The notes beneath the pieces were generated by a model. It saw only the letters and a list, made by a program, of their open reading frames with translations, ran no database searches and was not told the origin of the DNA. From Polytrichum commune (Eukaryota > Streptophyta > Polytrichopsida > Polytrichales > Polytrichaceae): DNA of 64,000 nt. The DNA is taken from NCBI GenBank assembly GCA_950295325.1, contig OX485806.1, positions 48,045,169 through 48,109,168 of the forward strand, in the 5' to 3' direction. Positions 22,030 through 35,000 of this stretch are shown piece after piece (the first letter of the stretch is position 1; the number at the start of each line of letters is the position of its first letter). A program made the position numbers and the translations under genes.

Positions 22030-22390
22030 AGGCTAAGGTCTTGGATCCGAGACCTTAGAGAATTCGGCCATTGAACTAGGTTATGAAGTTTTTTGGGTGA
22101 AACTTGTGGGTGGGTAAGGTCTCGGATCCGAGACCTTACCCGATTCGGCCACTGGGCCAGGTTGTGAAGTATTTTGGGTGAATCCTGTGGGTGGGTAAGG
22201 TCTCGGATCTGAGACCTTGGAGGATTCGGCCATTGGACCAGGTTGTGAAGTGTTTTGGGTGAGTCCTGTGGGTGGGTAAGGTCTCGGATCCAAGACCTTA
22301 GAGGATTCGGCCATTAGACCAGGTTGTGAATTTTTTTGGATGAATCATGATTGTAGGTAAGGTCTCGGATCCGAGACCTTAGAGGTTGAA
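22030..22390. repeat. Palindrome-bearing array 4: five units of exactly 81 bp
   Basis: Dyads centred on GTCTCGGATCCGAGAC have their AAGGTC arm starting at 22035, 22116, 22197, 22278 and 22359, exactly 81 bp apart. The second is a perfect 30-bp palindrome (22112-22141) and the fifth is perfect over 22 bp. The others each have one mismatch. The rest of the unit reads GATTCGGCCATTGGACCAGG and TTTTGGGTGAATCCTGTGGG. Because 81 is a multiple of three, the - strand shows an open 27-residue repeat, which I regard as incidental. Confidence 0.95.
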
Positions 22391-24375
22391 GGTGAGGGTT
22401 TTGGTTAGGTAGGTGCTTAATACTTGAAATCTGCTATTGTGAGGGTAGGTTCTTTATACTTGACATATGGTATTGTGAGGGTAGGTGCTTTATACTTGAA
22501 ATCTTGTATTGTGAGGGTTTAGGCCAGAATTAGGACTTGTGAGGTTGAATGTTTGTGTCTCAATGTGAGTGCTTTATATTTGAAATCAGGTTTTGTGAGG
22601 GTATGTGCTTAATACTTGAATTCTGGTACTATGAGGTTTTAGGCCACTATACTTGAAATATGGTTTTGTGAGGGTAGGTTCTTTATACTTGAGATCTGGT
22701 ATTCTGAGGGTAGGTGCTTTATACTTGAAATCTAGTATTGTGAGGGTTTAGGCCAGAATTAGGACTTGTGAGGTTGAATGTTTGTGTTTCAATGTGAGTG
22801 TTTTATATTTGAAATCAGGTTTTGTGAGGGTGGGTGCTTTATACTTGAAATCTGGTATTGTGAGGGTTTAGGCCTGAATTTAGACTTGTGAGTTTGAATG
22901 TTTGTTTTTCAATGTGAGTGCTTTATACTTGAATTCTGGTATGTATGTTTAGGCCAGAATTTAGACTTGTGAGGTTGAATGTTTGTTTTTCAATGTGAGT
23001 GCTTTATACTTGAAATTTGGTATTGTGAGGGTAGGTTCTTTATACTTGAAATCTGGATTTTTGATGGTAGGTGCTTTATACTTGAATTCTGGTATGTATG
23101 TTTAGGCCAAAATTTAGATTTGTGAGGTTGAATGTTTGTTTTTCAATGTGACTGCTTTATACTTGAAATTTGGTATTGTGAGGGTAGGTTCTTTATACTT
23201 GAAATCTGGATTTTTGATGGTAGGTGCTTTATACTTGAATTCTGGTATGTATGTTTAGGCCAAAATTTAGATTTGTGAGGTTGAATGTTTGTTTTTCAAT
23301 GTGACTGCTTTATACTTGAAATTTGGTATTGTGAGGGTAGGTTCTTTATACTTGAAATCTGGATTTGTGAGGGTAGGTGCTTTATACTTGAATTCTGGTA
23401 TGTGTGTTTAGGCCAGAATTTAGACTTGTGAGGTTGAATGTTTGTTTTTCAATGTGAGTGCTTTATACTTGAAATTTGGTATTGTGAGGGTAGGTTCTTT
23501 ATACTTGAAATCTGGATTTGTGAGGGTAGGTGCTTTATACTTGAATTCTGGTATGTATGTTTAGGCCAGAATTAGGACTTGTGAGGTTGAATGTTTGTTT
23601 TTCAATGCGAGTGCTTTATACTTGATATCTGGTATTGTGAGGGTAGGTGCTTTATACTTGAATTCTGGTATGTATGTTTAGGCCAAAATTAGGACTTGTG
23701 AGGTTGAATGTTTGTGTTTTCAATGTGGGTTTATGATATGAATGTGGTTGCTTTATACTTGAAATATGGTATTGTGAGGGTAGGTGCTCAATACTTGAAT
23801 TCTGGTATGTATGTTTAGGCCAGAATTAAGACTTTTGAGGTTGAATGTTTGTGTTTTCAATGTGGGTTTATGATATGAATGTGGTTGCTTTATACTTGAA
23901 ATCTGGTATTGTGAGGGTAGGTGCTTAATACTTGAATTCTGGTATGTATGTTTAGGCCAGAATTAGGACTTGTGAGGTTGAATGTTTTTGTTTTCAATGT
24001 GGGTTTATGATATGAATGTGGTTGTTTTATACTTGAAATCTGGTATTGTGAGGGTAGGTGCTTTATACTTGAATTCTGGTATGTATGTTTAGGCCAGAAT
24101 TAGGACTTGTGAGGTTGAATGTTTGTGTTTTCAATGTGGGTTTATGATATGAATGTGATTGCTTTATACTTGAAATCTGGTATTGTGAGTGTAAGTGCTT
24201 AATACTTGAAATCAGGTAGTGTGGGTTTAGGCCAGAATTTAGACTTGTGAGGTTGAATGTTTGTGTTTCCAATGTGGGTCCTTTATACTTGAAATCTGGT
24301 ATTGTGAGGGTAGGTGATTAATACTTGAATTCTGGCATATATGTTTTTGATTTTGAATTTTGTTTTGGTTGTGTA
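22390..24375. repeat. Array 5: ~135-150-bp tandem repeat without the dyad
   Basis: About thirteen units share GCTTTATACTTGAAATCTGG, TATTGTGAGGGTAGGTGCTT and TTAGGCCAGAATTAGGACTT followed by GTGAGGTTGAATGTTTGTG. A 120- to 150-bp period is visible at about 22507, 22747, 22867, 22947, 23099, 23249, 23406, 23556, 23676, 23811, 23946, 24087 and 24228. TTAGGCC(A/T)GAA and TGTGA(A/G)GTTG recall array 1, so the two may share distant ancestry. The array is continuous with array 4. Confidence 0.9.
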
Positions 24376-26080
24376 AGGGTAGAGGGTGTTTGACCGAGGT
24401 TGGAGGAATCTGCCCTCTCACCATATTTCCAGGTTTGGATATTGGAGGAATCAAGGCCTTTCACGATATTCGAGATGCCGTGGGTGGGTAAGTTGCTTGG
24501 GCCCTTAGCCTACATTTTGAAGTTCATTTTTGTTGGATTATGTAGCCACATTATTTGTGTTCAAGCCACATTTGGATTGTGTTGGATAATTCTGATTTTA
24601 TTATCATCTGGTTGTGTGTTTCAATGTGACTCAGGGGGTAACGCAAAAACGCGCAGATTCGTCGTCATTGTGCCACACGTATTGCAGCTGGACGTAGATG
24701 TGCAATTGTCCGTACTAGTTCCCAACTTAGTGTTGGGTGCCGCAAAAGATTTGATTGGCCGGGAGAGGGCATTTGAAACCAAACACCGTTTGGTTTTAAT
24801 CGGCAAATTGAGGCTAATTTAATATGATACATTTGAAACATATACTATAAGATGTTTGATAACAAATGCAATCTTGCACGCCTATAGGATCCGTTGGTTT
24901 CTCGAACAATTATGGGTTATTATGTCCACGGGAATGGGGTACCTTTCCAAATATAGAATTTAAACTATCTCTAATTCCATGGAAATAGGCACTGCTTCTC
25001 CTAAAATTACCCAACAAAATCTAAATTTTCCGCTCTCCGCTCTACGCTCACATAGCTAAATCCCCCGCATGCAAAGGATGTGTGGAGGGCAAACAGACGA
25101 GGCAACCATTCCCCACGGATGGAGGTATTCGCGCCACAAAGTTCTTGGAGCTTGTACATTCCATGTCGCGCACCTCTCCATGAGGAGTGCCCGAAACACC
25201 ATGGGCACAAGGGGGACCCCGGAGTGACACCCGGGACTTGTGGCGCCGTTGGTGAGAGGGCCCAAGTGATCCTAGTGTGGGCGAGGGCCCCGGGCGTTGG
25301 GAACGCCTCCCACCCACGGAGACTAGGAGGCACAAGGGTAAGGCCATCAGCTTTGCGTAGCTCTTGGCGTGGTGATTCTAGAATGCTCAAGAACACCTCA
25401 ATCGGAGGTGTGAGCTAGGAGTTATGGCCATTTGAGTGGGGCGCTGTCCCAGGACAGCGCCCTGGTACAGCAGTGCCTGGGAGTGATTCCCGGGACTGCC
25501 AAGGTTCAAACAGGCATAACTTCGTCAATACTTGCCTGAATGGGGCAAATGAAGAGTTCATCGGCATCTACGTGAAGCGTAGATGAGAATGGAGTGGTTG
25601 GTTGTTGGAATCAGACATCATACAAGGAAGTTATGATGGTCTGAAGCTGCTGGGGGCTTGTAAGCCCAGCGGCTAAGGGAAAATGTCCACTTGGCCCCAA
25701 CTCTTGGTAGAGAGACAAGAGGTTGGTTGACGGTGGGGTAGGGGCCCCGCGTAAAGTCCTAGAGGCTTATATGGGTGAGGTGGTGTGGCCTCACCCACCC
25801 GAGGCCGAACGGCAAGGCCTCCATGGGCTTTGGCCTATTGTGAGGCCATAGTTGCCTAGTATGCTTCGGGTTGTTGTAGTGTTGCTCCAGCAATGCGATG
25901 ATCAACATAGGATTGGACTTCCATGGATGGAAGTCCACATTGGGGAAATGGGTTACCGATTAAGGGGTGAGTCCCGAAAGCAAAGTAGGAGGGTTGGTTC
26001 CCTCCTATGAACTATTGGTCCGGGGTAAGAGGAGCTATCCATTAGCATGGCGGAATGCGAAGGGTTAGCGCTTGTAACCT
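24376..26080. other. Unassigned sequence, partly GC-rich, before the copia relic
   Basis: 24376-25000 shows no gene I can support. 25040-26060 is GC-richer and has overlapping open stretches on both strands without recognisable domains. It contains a near-perfect 24-bp inverted repeat at 25439-25462. It could be the 5' part or terminal repeat of the copia element that follows, but I cannot demonstrate a matching 3' copy. Confidence 0.3.
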
Positions 26081-26099
26081 TTGCTAGAAACAAAAATTG

Positions 26100-28690
26100 G
26101 CAAGATTGTTAAGGGACCTAGCAAGGGTTGCGACACTCCAACGTATGCAAGCCAATGAAAACCATGTACATTGGAGGCGCAAGGTATCTTCTCATCTTTA
26201 ATGACGAAGATTTGGGTGTATGTGCTTAAAGCCAAAAATGAAATGTTAGCAAGGTTCAAAAAGTGAAAAACCTTGGTGGAAAGGCAATTGGAGGATGTAA
26301 TGAAGGTTCTTAGAATGGACAATAGTGGGATATATGTTTCAAAGGTATTTAATGATTTTTTAAGCAAACATGGCATTGCACGGCAAACCTCGTCACCTTA
26401 CATGCCGTAACAAAAAGGTGGTGGAATAAGCCAACCGGACCATTGTAGAGATGGTACGATCCATTATTTATGCCCAACACCTTGGCCATGAATTTTGGGC
26501 GAAAATAATATGCAATGCGGTGTATGTACGCAACCGATGTCCAACCAAGGCCGTGGATGGTAAGAGCAAGGAGGCGTGGAGCGGGAGGATTCCGCACATG
26601 TCCTACATGCGCGTGTTTTGTGTGGCTTATGCAAAGGTGTTGGATTAAGGATGAACAATGTTGGACACGAAAGGCGTCAAATGTTTGTTTCTCGGATATT
26701 GCAAAGGCATCAATCGTATTGGCTCATTTTCTTAGAGACGAAGAAAATCATCAAAAGCATGGATGTGGTGTTTTTCAAAGATAAAACGCATTTGGAAGAT
26801 TGTCCAAGTGGGAGTGTTGACGAAACACCCACGGTCAAGGTGGGCATATCCCCCAAATCGGACCTAGAGGACTCGGATGCGAGTGGCAACGTATCAGTGC
26901 AAGACGAGGAGCCCAACATCGAGGAAGATGCAAAGGCCGATGGTACGGCCGTGAAATCCACTCGTAGTGGGGAGGCATCAAAACTTGACGCTGGTAAGAA
27001 AACCACAACCAAACCACCCAAAACACCGCAATATGGCAATGAAACCATGGGCAATTCTAGGTACCCGGATAGGCCACGCAAACCGCTTGGGAAATGTTGG
27101 AAGAACCACATTTTGCAACCCTACAACAAAGAGTATACAAACATGGCAATCATTGGATAAACTAGAAACTCGAAAGAGGCAATTGAATTGCGTGATGCAA
27201 GCAAAAAAGAGTTGGCTATGCAAGAGGAATATGAATCTCTTATAGCCAATAACACGTGGGAGTTAACTTCATTGCCAAAAGGCCCAAGGCCGTAAAATGC
27301 AAGTGGATGTTTCGCACAAAGAAAGATGCCAAGAACGTGGTAGTACGTTTTAAAGTAAGGTTGGTGGTCAAAGGATGCTTGCAAGTGGAAGGTGTGGATT
27401 TTGGCAAAACATTGGCACCCGTAGCCAAATTCAACACCATTAGAGTCATCCTCACAACCGAGGCGGCCATGGGCTTGGAGATGCACCAAATGCATGTCAA
27501 GACCGCATTCTTGAACGGCGAATTGGACGTGGTAATCTACATGGAGCAACCGGAGGGATTGGAGCAAAAGGGCCAAAAAACATTTCGTATGCAAGTTGAA
27601 GAAATTGCTCAACATATTAAAGCAATTCGAATGAGCACGGTATGAGTGCATTCACATACTCTTTATTAATAGAGATTTTATTATGAACCATGCGGACCAC
27701 TCGTTGTATGTTCTACAAACTTGCAACTACATTGTGATTGTAATGATATATGTAGACGACCTCATCTTTTTGGCAAGCAATGTAAACATGATCAACGAGT
27801 TAAAATCTAGCCTCGAGTGCAAATTCAATATGAGTGACCTTACAAGTTGTATTTCTTATTTGGAATTTATTTCGAGAGGGATAGGAGGACCTGCACCATT
27901 ACCATGCATCAAAGAAGCCACATCGAAACCATTTTGGAGCAATTCGGCATGGGTGATTGCAACCCATCGGAACCCTTTCGATACCAAAACCTCATTGGCG
28001 AAGCTTTCAGAGGAAGAGTATGAGGAACATTCACACGAACTGAAAAACATTTTGTATCAAGAAGCGGTGGGGTCATTGATGTACACAATGATGGCCACAA
28101 GTCCAAACCTTGCATTTGCAATAAGCGTGGTAAGCCGGTTTATGTCGAAACTAGGTCCGATGCTGTGTCAAACGGCAACAAATAATGGCACAATCTACAA
28201 TAGAGGCTAGCCATGAACCCATGCACGAGGGAGGCCATTTGGCTTAGGCAACTAATGAAGGACGTAGGTTGTGTACAAGAGGAGGCAACGACCATCATGT
28301 GCTATAACCAAGGGTCTATAACACTCGTCAATAACCCCACGAACCATGATAGGTCAAAACATATCGACGTGCAACATCATTTTATTAAAGAAAAGATTGA
28401 AAATAAAGTTATAGAGCTAGAATATTGTCCAACGCAATATATGATAGCATGTATTCTAACAAAGGCTTTAGCAAGAAATAGGCATGAGTTGTTAAGTGAA
28501 ATGATGGGGTTGGAGTATAATGCCACATCGCAAAGTGGGAGTATTGGAAGATAGTGTTAGGTTGCATTGGTGACATTGTCCTATATGGGTTGTCAACGTT
28601 GGTTGTAACTTACACATATAAATAAAGGTATAAGGAGAAGAGCTAAACATTATTTCCATTGTATGCAATCTTTGTACATTGTATTTCACC
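26100..28690 (+). mobile_element. Degenerate Ty1/copia LTR-retrotransposon relic
   Basis: Domains in copia order on the + strand: integrase core remnant about 26150-26650 (including FWAKIICNAVYVRNRCPTKA and a KSKEAWSG block), an acidic spacer, reverse transcriptase about 27190-27950 (KWMFRTKKDA; VKTAFLNGEL; IYVDDLIF) and RNase H about 28060-28510 (SKHIDVQHHFIKEKI). The gag and protease regions were not recognised. A TGTTAGG at about 28555 may begin a 3' LTR running to about 28690, but no matching 5' LTR was found. The element is clearly broken in many places and old. Confidence 0.88.
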
Positions 28691-28699
28691 TTCCTTCGT

Positions 28700-30780
28700 T
28701 GGTTTTTTTGCATTCTTTTCTCATTTCACAATAAATATACTAATATTTTTTAAATATTGTCATTAATAATTTGAAACACTCACATCCAGGGGCTAGATGC
28801 CATGGGATGTCTGACTAGGATGAATTAAAACATCTTAATCCATTTTTAAGGTCATATACGCAACATCTAGGGTAACATACGAGATGTGCCCATCCATTAT
28901 GATTAAATGTAAAAATTTCATATTTTTTACCAATATGAAATAAGAAGTGATTAATCCACTTGTTGAATATTATTTCCATCATCCAATTTTTTTTGCATGG
29001 CCATACAAACCATGCCTCACACTTAATTACAAAATTCCACTTAAATGGCCTATCCTTAAATATGTAGAAATTAGGATTGGCATTGATGCACAATAAGACA
29101 AATAATTTTCTTTCATTTGGCTTTACAATATAAATGTTATGTATCCCCATTATTTCCAAAATGTAGCCTCTATCATTTCACCCTGCTAAGGTCCTCAATG
29201 CATCATATTTTTAGGGCTGTAAGATAAACTAAATACTTCTTAGGTTTCTGAGCCAAAAATTCTTTTAAAATCAAAAAATCTTTATGAATGGAAATATTAT
29301 GTGTAGTCCTCCTAAACATCTAATTAATCCAACACAAGCTTAGTTATCATAAATAGACAACTTAAATCCAAAAGTCCAAGAACAAGAATATGACTTAAAT
29401 TAGAATAAATAAAATATGATTAAATAGAAATTCAACATCCTTTAAGTAGAATTGCCTCACGTCGCAAGGGTAAGTATTTTTGTTCACTTATACTTCACAT
29501 ATTTTCCCTGCATTGAATAATTTTAGCCACCATTGATTTTTTTCATTTAAACATTTCAATTATTTTTTATTTAGTAGTATTAAGAGTCAGTTGTAAAAAT
29601 GGATTTTATATAGTCAAGGCAAATTAGCTAGATCAAAATGACACATTTGATAGTCAACGTCAATCGTTCCACTTGTTTGATCATTTCGGCACTTAGTCAA
29701 TTCGGATCTTCAGAATCCTTTAAGTTTCTATCTTTATCAACTACTTGTTAATTGACTTAGCTTAATCAATTTTAAAATAATGATCTATTAATCCTTTGAC
29801 ATTTCTTTTCTTAGGATTTTCAACCTAAACAAAGTTCTAAATTTAAAATTTTCTAACCAACCCAAAATTTTACTATCTAACTCTTATGAACCACTACTAC
29901 TAGGTTAACCAATAAAAAAAATCAAAATATCCCTTTACAAAAGTATAAATCCTTCACATTGCCTTGCTCCAAATCTTACGCCATTTTAAATATGAAGTTT
30001 GTGTTTCAAATTTTGAATCATTTTAATTACCTTGGTTTAGGAATGTCTTTTATAAAAGGTGTGTCATAGTCATATAAGTTCTCAACCACCTTTCAACGAC
30101 ATTGATATGAATTAATTGGATAACCTAGTCCTTGCATTTTGAGAATCTAATTTACAAATTTAATCTCCTCCTCAAATAAAAACACCCCTATTTTGCCATA
30201 TTTTCAACCTATAATTTTCTTAGTAACATGGTGTCGCTGTAACGTACCTCGCTAATAGTTCATAAAAACAATCATTTATTGAGTAAAGCCCACCTCCCAA
30301 CCTAGAGACACTCCACAAAACATAAATGTGTGTTCTCCTTCCCCCGAGCCATATCTATACATAATATCTATGAGATACTCTTAGAAGTCTCAAAACTTTC
30401 TATATATAAACTGAAGTTTTCTTATCTATATGCTTAAATCGCTTTCCTTTTGTCTTTAACATTCATCCCTTCAATTTATTTCCATCCTCAACAATACATT
30501 CTCCAATTAGTCCATTATAGCCCCAAATATGTTGTGGGTATTCTATACATTCTAGCCACTATTTTGATAAGAGTCCCATCACCAATTGTAAGAATTGTTG
30601 CATGTAGTTGTTTCTCTGTCTAATTTTTTTTTTAAGTTTGTTTTGTGCATTCAAAATATTTACCATCATAATGTCCACCTAAACACCCCCCTCGAATGTT
30701 TTTTTGTTCCTTACGCGCGTTGTGAGAACATGTGTTGTGAAGCGGGTAAAATTTTTGGGATGGCCCCTTAATGCAATAAT
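28700..30780. other. AT-rich intergenic stretch
   Basis: The stretch has low GC, with no ORF, repeat or domain that I can support. Confidence 0.5.
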
Positions 30781-30829
30781 GTGATCTACTCTAGCCGTAG
30801 CTACATTGGCCTAGGGGATAGGCCATTGT

Positions 30830-32035
30830 TATTATGACATTGGGTCCTGCTTGAATTTTCCACCAATGGTCGGGGAAAACCGACGGCTAGTTCATTATCA
30901 GTCGATGGATTTCCCCTCATGGCCGGTCCAAATTTCCAACCATCGGATGGCAATCCGACTGTAATTTCAATCCGACTTTAATTTCAATCCTCCGGCAATT
31001 AGCCGATGGACCAGAAAACGTCCCGGAAATGTAGCCGATTCTTTTTGTGAGATACTGGATTTCAACCGGAAGAAGTATTCAAATACTGGCCGATACCTGG
31101 GAAATGGTAACCAAGTAGACAAGTAGGTTTGGCTTCTTGGGGTGTTGTGGAGTTGGATAGGTTGTTGCAACAATACGGTGTACAAAAAATGCAAAGAGTT
31201 CAAGTCTTTCCGCCGTTGGTGAATGCAACACTGTGCAAGCAAGAGTTATTTGCTTTCAAGATACAAGGAAGTACAGAGTGGATGGATCTTACTTTTGCAA
31301 ATGTATGGACATCAATTTCTTGGTCTCCATCTTTGAAAGTGAAATATTCTAACCTTTTGATTCTTGCTGAGATTGCTAAGTGCCAATGTGTGAGTACTGC
31401 AACATGTGAAAGGGCATATTCTGTTCAAAATATTATAAAACAAAAACCTCGTAATCGAATGTCTACATCTAACTTAGAAAGTATGATGCGTGTTGCTATA
31501 GAAAGCCCAGACAATGATTTTGATGACATTCTAACAAGTGCTCTAGATCTTTGGAAGGATGCTGCTAAGTTTCGCTATTTGTATAGCAATCCATAGCGCT
31601 ATTTGTTTGGGGCATCTGATGATGCACTTGAGGAAGTACCCTAAACCTTAAACTTTTTGAATTATGCTAGTTTTTCATGACCAAATCCAATTGCTTCTAT
31701 GAAGAATTGGGGGACCCTTGGCCTTCAAGCGGTGAAGGCATTGCTAGGTTCAATTCCTGCCAAGGATATTAACTCTTCAAATTTAAAGTTTTGAACATGC
31801 CTTTCTTTTCACTTATTCAAGATTTTGTACTAAGAAATGATTTCTAATAACTTTTCATACATTTTTTAATCAATTAGTGTCGATATGAATTCCATTTAAT
31901 CGGATATTGGCCAATGAAAATATGAAAATATAGGCAATTGGCCGATTGATTTTACAAAAGACCGGCTCTTGTCGATGTAAATTGGAAAAAATCCGACCCT
32001 TTGTAGCAACTACCGGCAATTGGCCACTAAGGCTT
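30830..32035 (+). mobile_element. hAT transposon remnant with transposase C terminus
   Basis: The open stretch at about 31129-31596 encodes a hAT C-terminal dimerisation region: WTSISWSPSLKVKYSNLL, ATCERAYSVQNIIKQKPRNR, then SNLESMMRVAIESP and a terminal DLWKDAAKFRYLYSNP. The CERA(F/Y)S.QN..K...RNR...S.LE pattern is diagnostic of hAT transposases. The N-terminal BED finger and DDE core are missing. Both flanks (about 30860-31110 and 31890-32035) are rich in short CCGAT/ATCGG/CCGGC words, as expected of subterminal transposase-binding repeats. The exact ends and target duplication were not found. Confidence 0.8.
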
Positions 32036-35000
32036 CAAAAACTTCCCGAACTCTGTTTTCCACTACATGGGCCCTTAGACCACCAAGATGTCGACCTCTA
32101 GCAACCAACATCTCCATGGATGCCATAGCACCCTCCTCGATCCCACCCTTAACAATGACAATCTCCTTTCTCAACACATTCATATTGGGGGTTGGCTTGG
32201 GAAGTTGTGCAAATTCAACAAAATAATCACCATTATGTGTGTCAAAATGGGAGTCCTCCCCACTCTCATAGTCCTTCAATTCAATAAACACTTCAATTGT
32301 CCCCTAGACGTCTTGAATGTGATCAAAGAATGTTTGGTCATCCAAACTTGTAAGATAGTCCTCTACGTGCAGCCTAACTGCGAGCCCAATATGGTGCCCA
32401 CATGTGTTCTTAACACCAAAAAATTATAGAAGACCTCAATGTTGTGGTTACTTGTGTTGTCAAAGTGATAACAAACGTGAGGCATTAGAATTTGGACATG
32501 ATTTTAAGTTGTTGGATTTAGTTGAGTTAAGTGTAGGATCGAGGCATTCAAATTGAAAAGATAAAGAAATAACAAGTGATTAGTTAGTTAAGTTTTAATT
32601 AGCATTTGAGCTTGAGTGATTTTGACTTGAATTATAGTTGGTTGTGAGTTGAGATATGGGTTGTTTTAGGCTTAGGAATTGTTTATTTTAGGGTGTGTTC
32701 ACGGCTAGTGTGGGTTGCCTCCGTCTAGAGATGAAGGAGGGATCCCGACCTCACCGGGAACCTAGAGATTTCCGGGAGGAGGAGAGGCGGCACCGGAGGG
32801 GTCTAGGCAAGGGGGCTCTGGTTTTGACAGAAGGGGGCACTCTGGATATGGCGAAAAAGGGAGCCTGTTGGGCGGCGAAGCCCTGCGGGGATTTTTGGGC
32901 ATGGGTGCAACTCGAATGGACCTTGGGTTTCTGATTCGGAGTCAGCTCCTAGCAGCTAAATGAGCCGCAGTCACAAGCAGGAATTATATGGCGAGTGATA
33001 CAAGTGGCCATTGAACTGGTTGCGGCGGTAGAAGAAGTAACCATGCTGGCCGAGGCTGCTTGGATTGCACACAGGGAGCACATAAAGGGGAAACTGCAAA
33101 GATGTGCGAACTGGAAGTGGTTGCTCGCCCAGTGAAGGAAGGACGCTGAGCGTCAAGGGCCTAAAGAGGGAGAGGCATTTGGACAACGACATGCCAAATC
33201 CAAAGGTGAATCCTGGCTAGGACCTGGCAGCATTGCGGTGCTACTGAACGCTTTGTCCGTTGAACACTGAGGTTGCAAGGATCACGGTTGGTTCCACTGC
33301 CATTTAGGGGAGAGTCAAGGAATGCGGGAGGATTGGAGGTGGCGGTGTGACGGAAGCATCTGAATGCCGACTAGCGAGAGCATCATGAGCATCAAAAGGC
33401 CATGTTGGGCGTTCAGGAGGAATGTTGGTTTTTTTTTAATGCGGTGTTGAGAATTCCAGAGCACGAATGCGGAAGGAACTTACAATCGTGTTGGTCAGAC
33501 CAGCACGGTGTCACCGAGGAGGCTTGAGGAAGAGGCAACACATAATTGAGCTTGGGTGGCCGAAGGAAGACGACTGAGGCATTTGAAGTGGGAGAGCTTT
33601 CAAGACGCAGGGCAATGAGGATTGAGCAGCTGAATGAGGCAACTACTCTGGAACTAGCTGGGAACCTGGTTGGTTACTACTGCTGCAATTAGATAGCCAG
33701 GGAGTGAAGCTTCTAGGTCGGTAGATTGAGGCACCCAGTGGCAACCAAACAGTTGGGGTTGCATGACGTTTCTTACACACAACGACCAATAAGGAGGCTT
33801 AACAAAAGGACTATTTCAGTTGACAGTGCAGACCAGCATTGCGGGAGAGTGGTGAGATGGCTCGGAGTATGCAAGTGATTAATCAATGCCCCTACTAATG
33901 GATTAGTAATACTAGGTGAAGTAGCGTTAATTAGGACTTTGACATTGAGTAGTGAATTAATTAGTTAGCTTGAAGTAGGGAGGGAATGAGCCTCACCCAG
34001 TGTGTGACTTGGTGTTGGCATTGACCCAAAGATCTGGATAGTCTATTGTGGTAGGGTTTAGGATTCTGGTAGTGGTGTGGTGGAGATTTGACAATTGATT
34101 TCCTTGCACTGATCATAAGGGCAGAAAATATTTCTCAATAATGAGGCCATGTGATGTTTAAATAAAGGTTGTGTGTTCAATGTTAAAGTTGGAAAGCATT
34201 CAGAGTTGGACTTCAAGGCCAAGGAAATTAAGTGAGTGCATGTGAGCCATAGGCTCTCATCCGGATTACGACACACAAGGGTGGGAGTTTAAGGTTGACA
34301 CTAACCCCCCTCATTGTTGCATGTAATAAACTCTAAACATATGGAAAATTAACTTTAAATAGTCTTAACCAAGTGTTTTGAACCCCTCTCCTTAAGATCC
34401 ATGACCAAAAAAACCAAGTCTATCTTATGTGGAGTTGTTTGGATGTCATAGCCCTAATCAAGGATTATAACTTTGCCACAAGTTTAATTGATTTAATAAC
34501 TTGAGGTGCATATAGTTGAAAGTATGAGTTGCCTTGCACATGGCCTAGTCATGCAAAACTTAACCATCTAGCTACATACCATAAACGTAACCTATAACTT
34601 GTAATCTACATGAATATAGGTTGGTCATGGAAAAAACTAGATAGAAAATAAGTTAGCAATGAAAAAGAATTCAACACAGTCAACTATGCTCTCTTTGAAT
34701 TTTGTATGCAAAAGTTATAAGCGATGACAAATTATAAGGGTTTTTATAAACCAATGTTCTTCCATAAGTATCAACCCCTAAACGCTCAAGCCTTTACACT
34801 CCATTTTCAGGCATTTCCAACACCAAGTTTATTTTTGTTTTGTTATGTAAACAAATAGATGATTTTTGAAATCCAATTGTACATATGTGAACTACACTAC
34901 CATATATTCTTGCTGAGAAAATTTGAAGTCAGACGGGCCACATTTTCTAGGTCATGTGGACATATGAACAAGGCCTTCATCCAAGGGGCAGCTACAAAAA

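Noticed and set aside
22081-22314. Minus-strand ORF with a 27-residue proline-containing repeat
   Set aside because: It is a by-product of the 81-bp unit being divisible by three; the sequence is explained by the dyad array.
1-24375. CRISPR-like array interpretation of the spaced dyads
   Set aside because: The host is a eukaryote, the intervening sequences are themselves repeats and not unique spacers, and there are no cas genes.
24400-24822. 140-codon open frame on the + strand
   Set aside because: No domain or homologous feature recognised, it begins in repeat-derived sequence, and composition is not coding-like.
25007-25420. Overlapping ORFs upstream of the copia relic
   Set aside because: Three frames are open on opposite strands at once and none shows a domain; a GC-composition effect.
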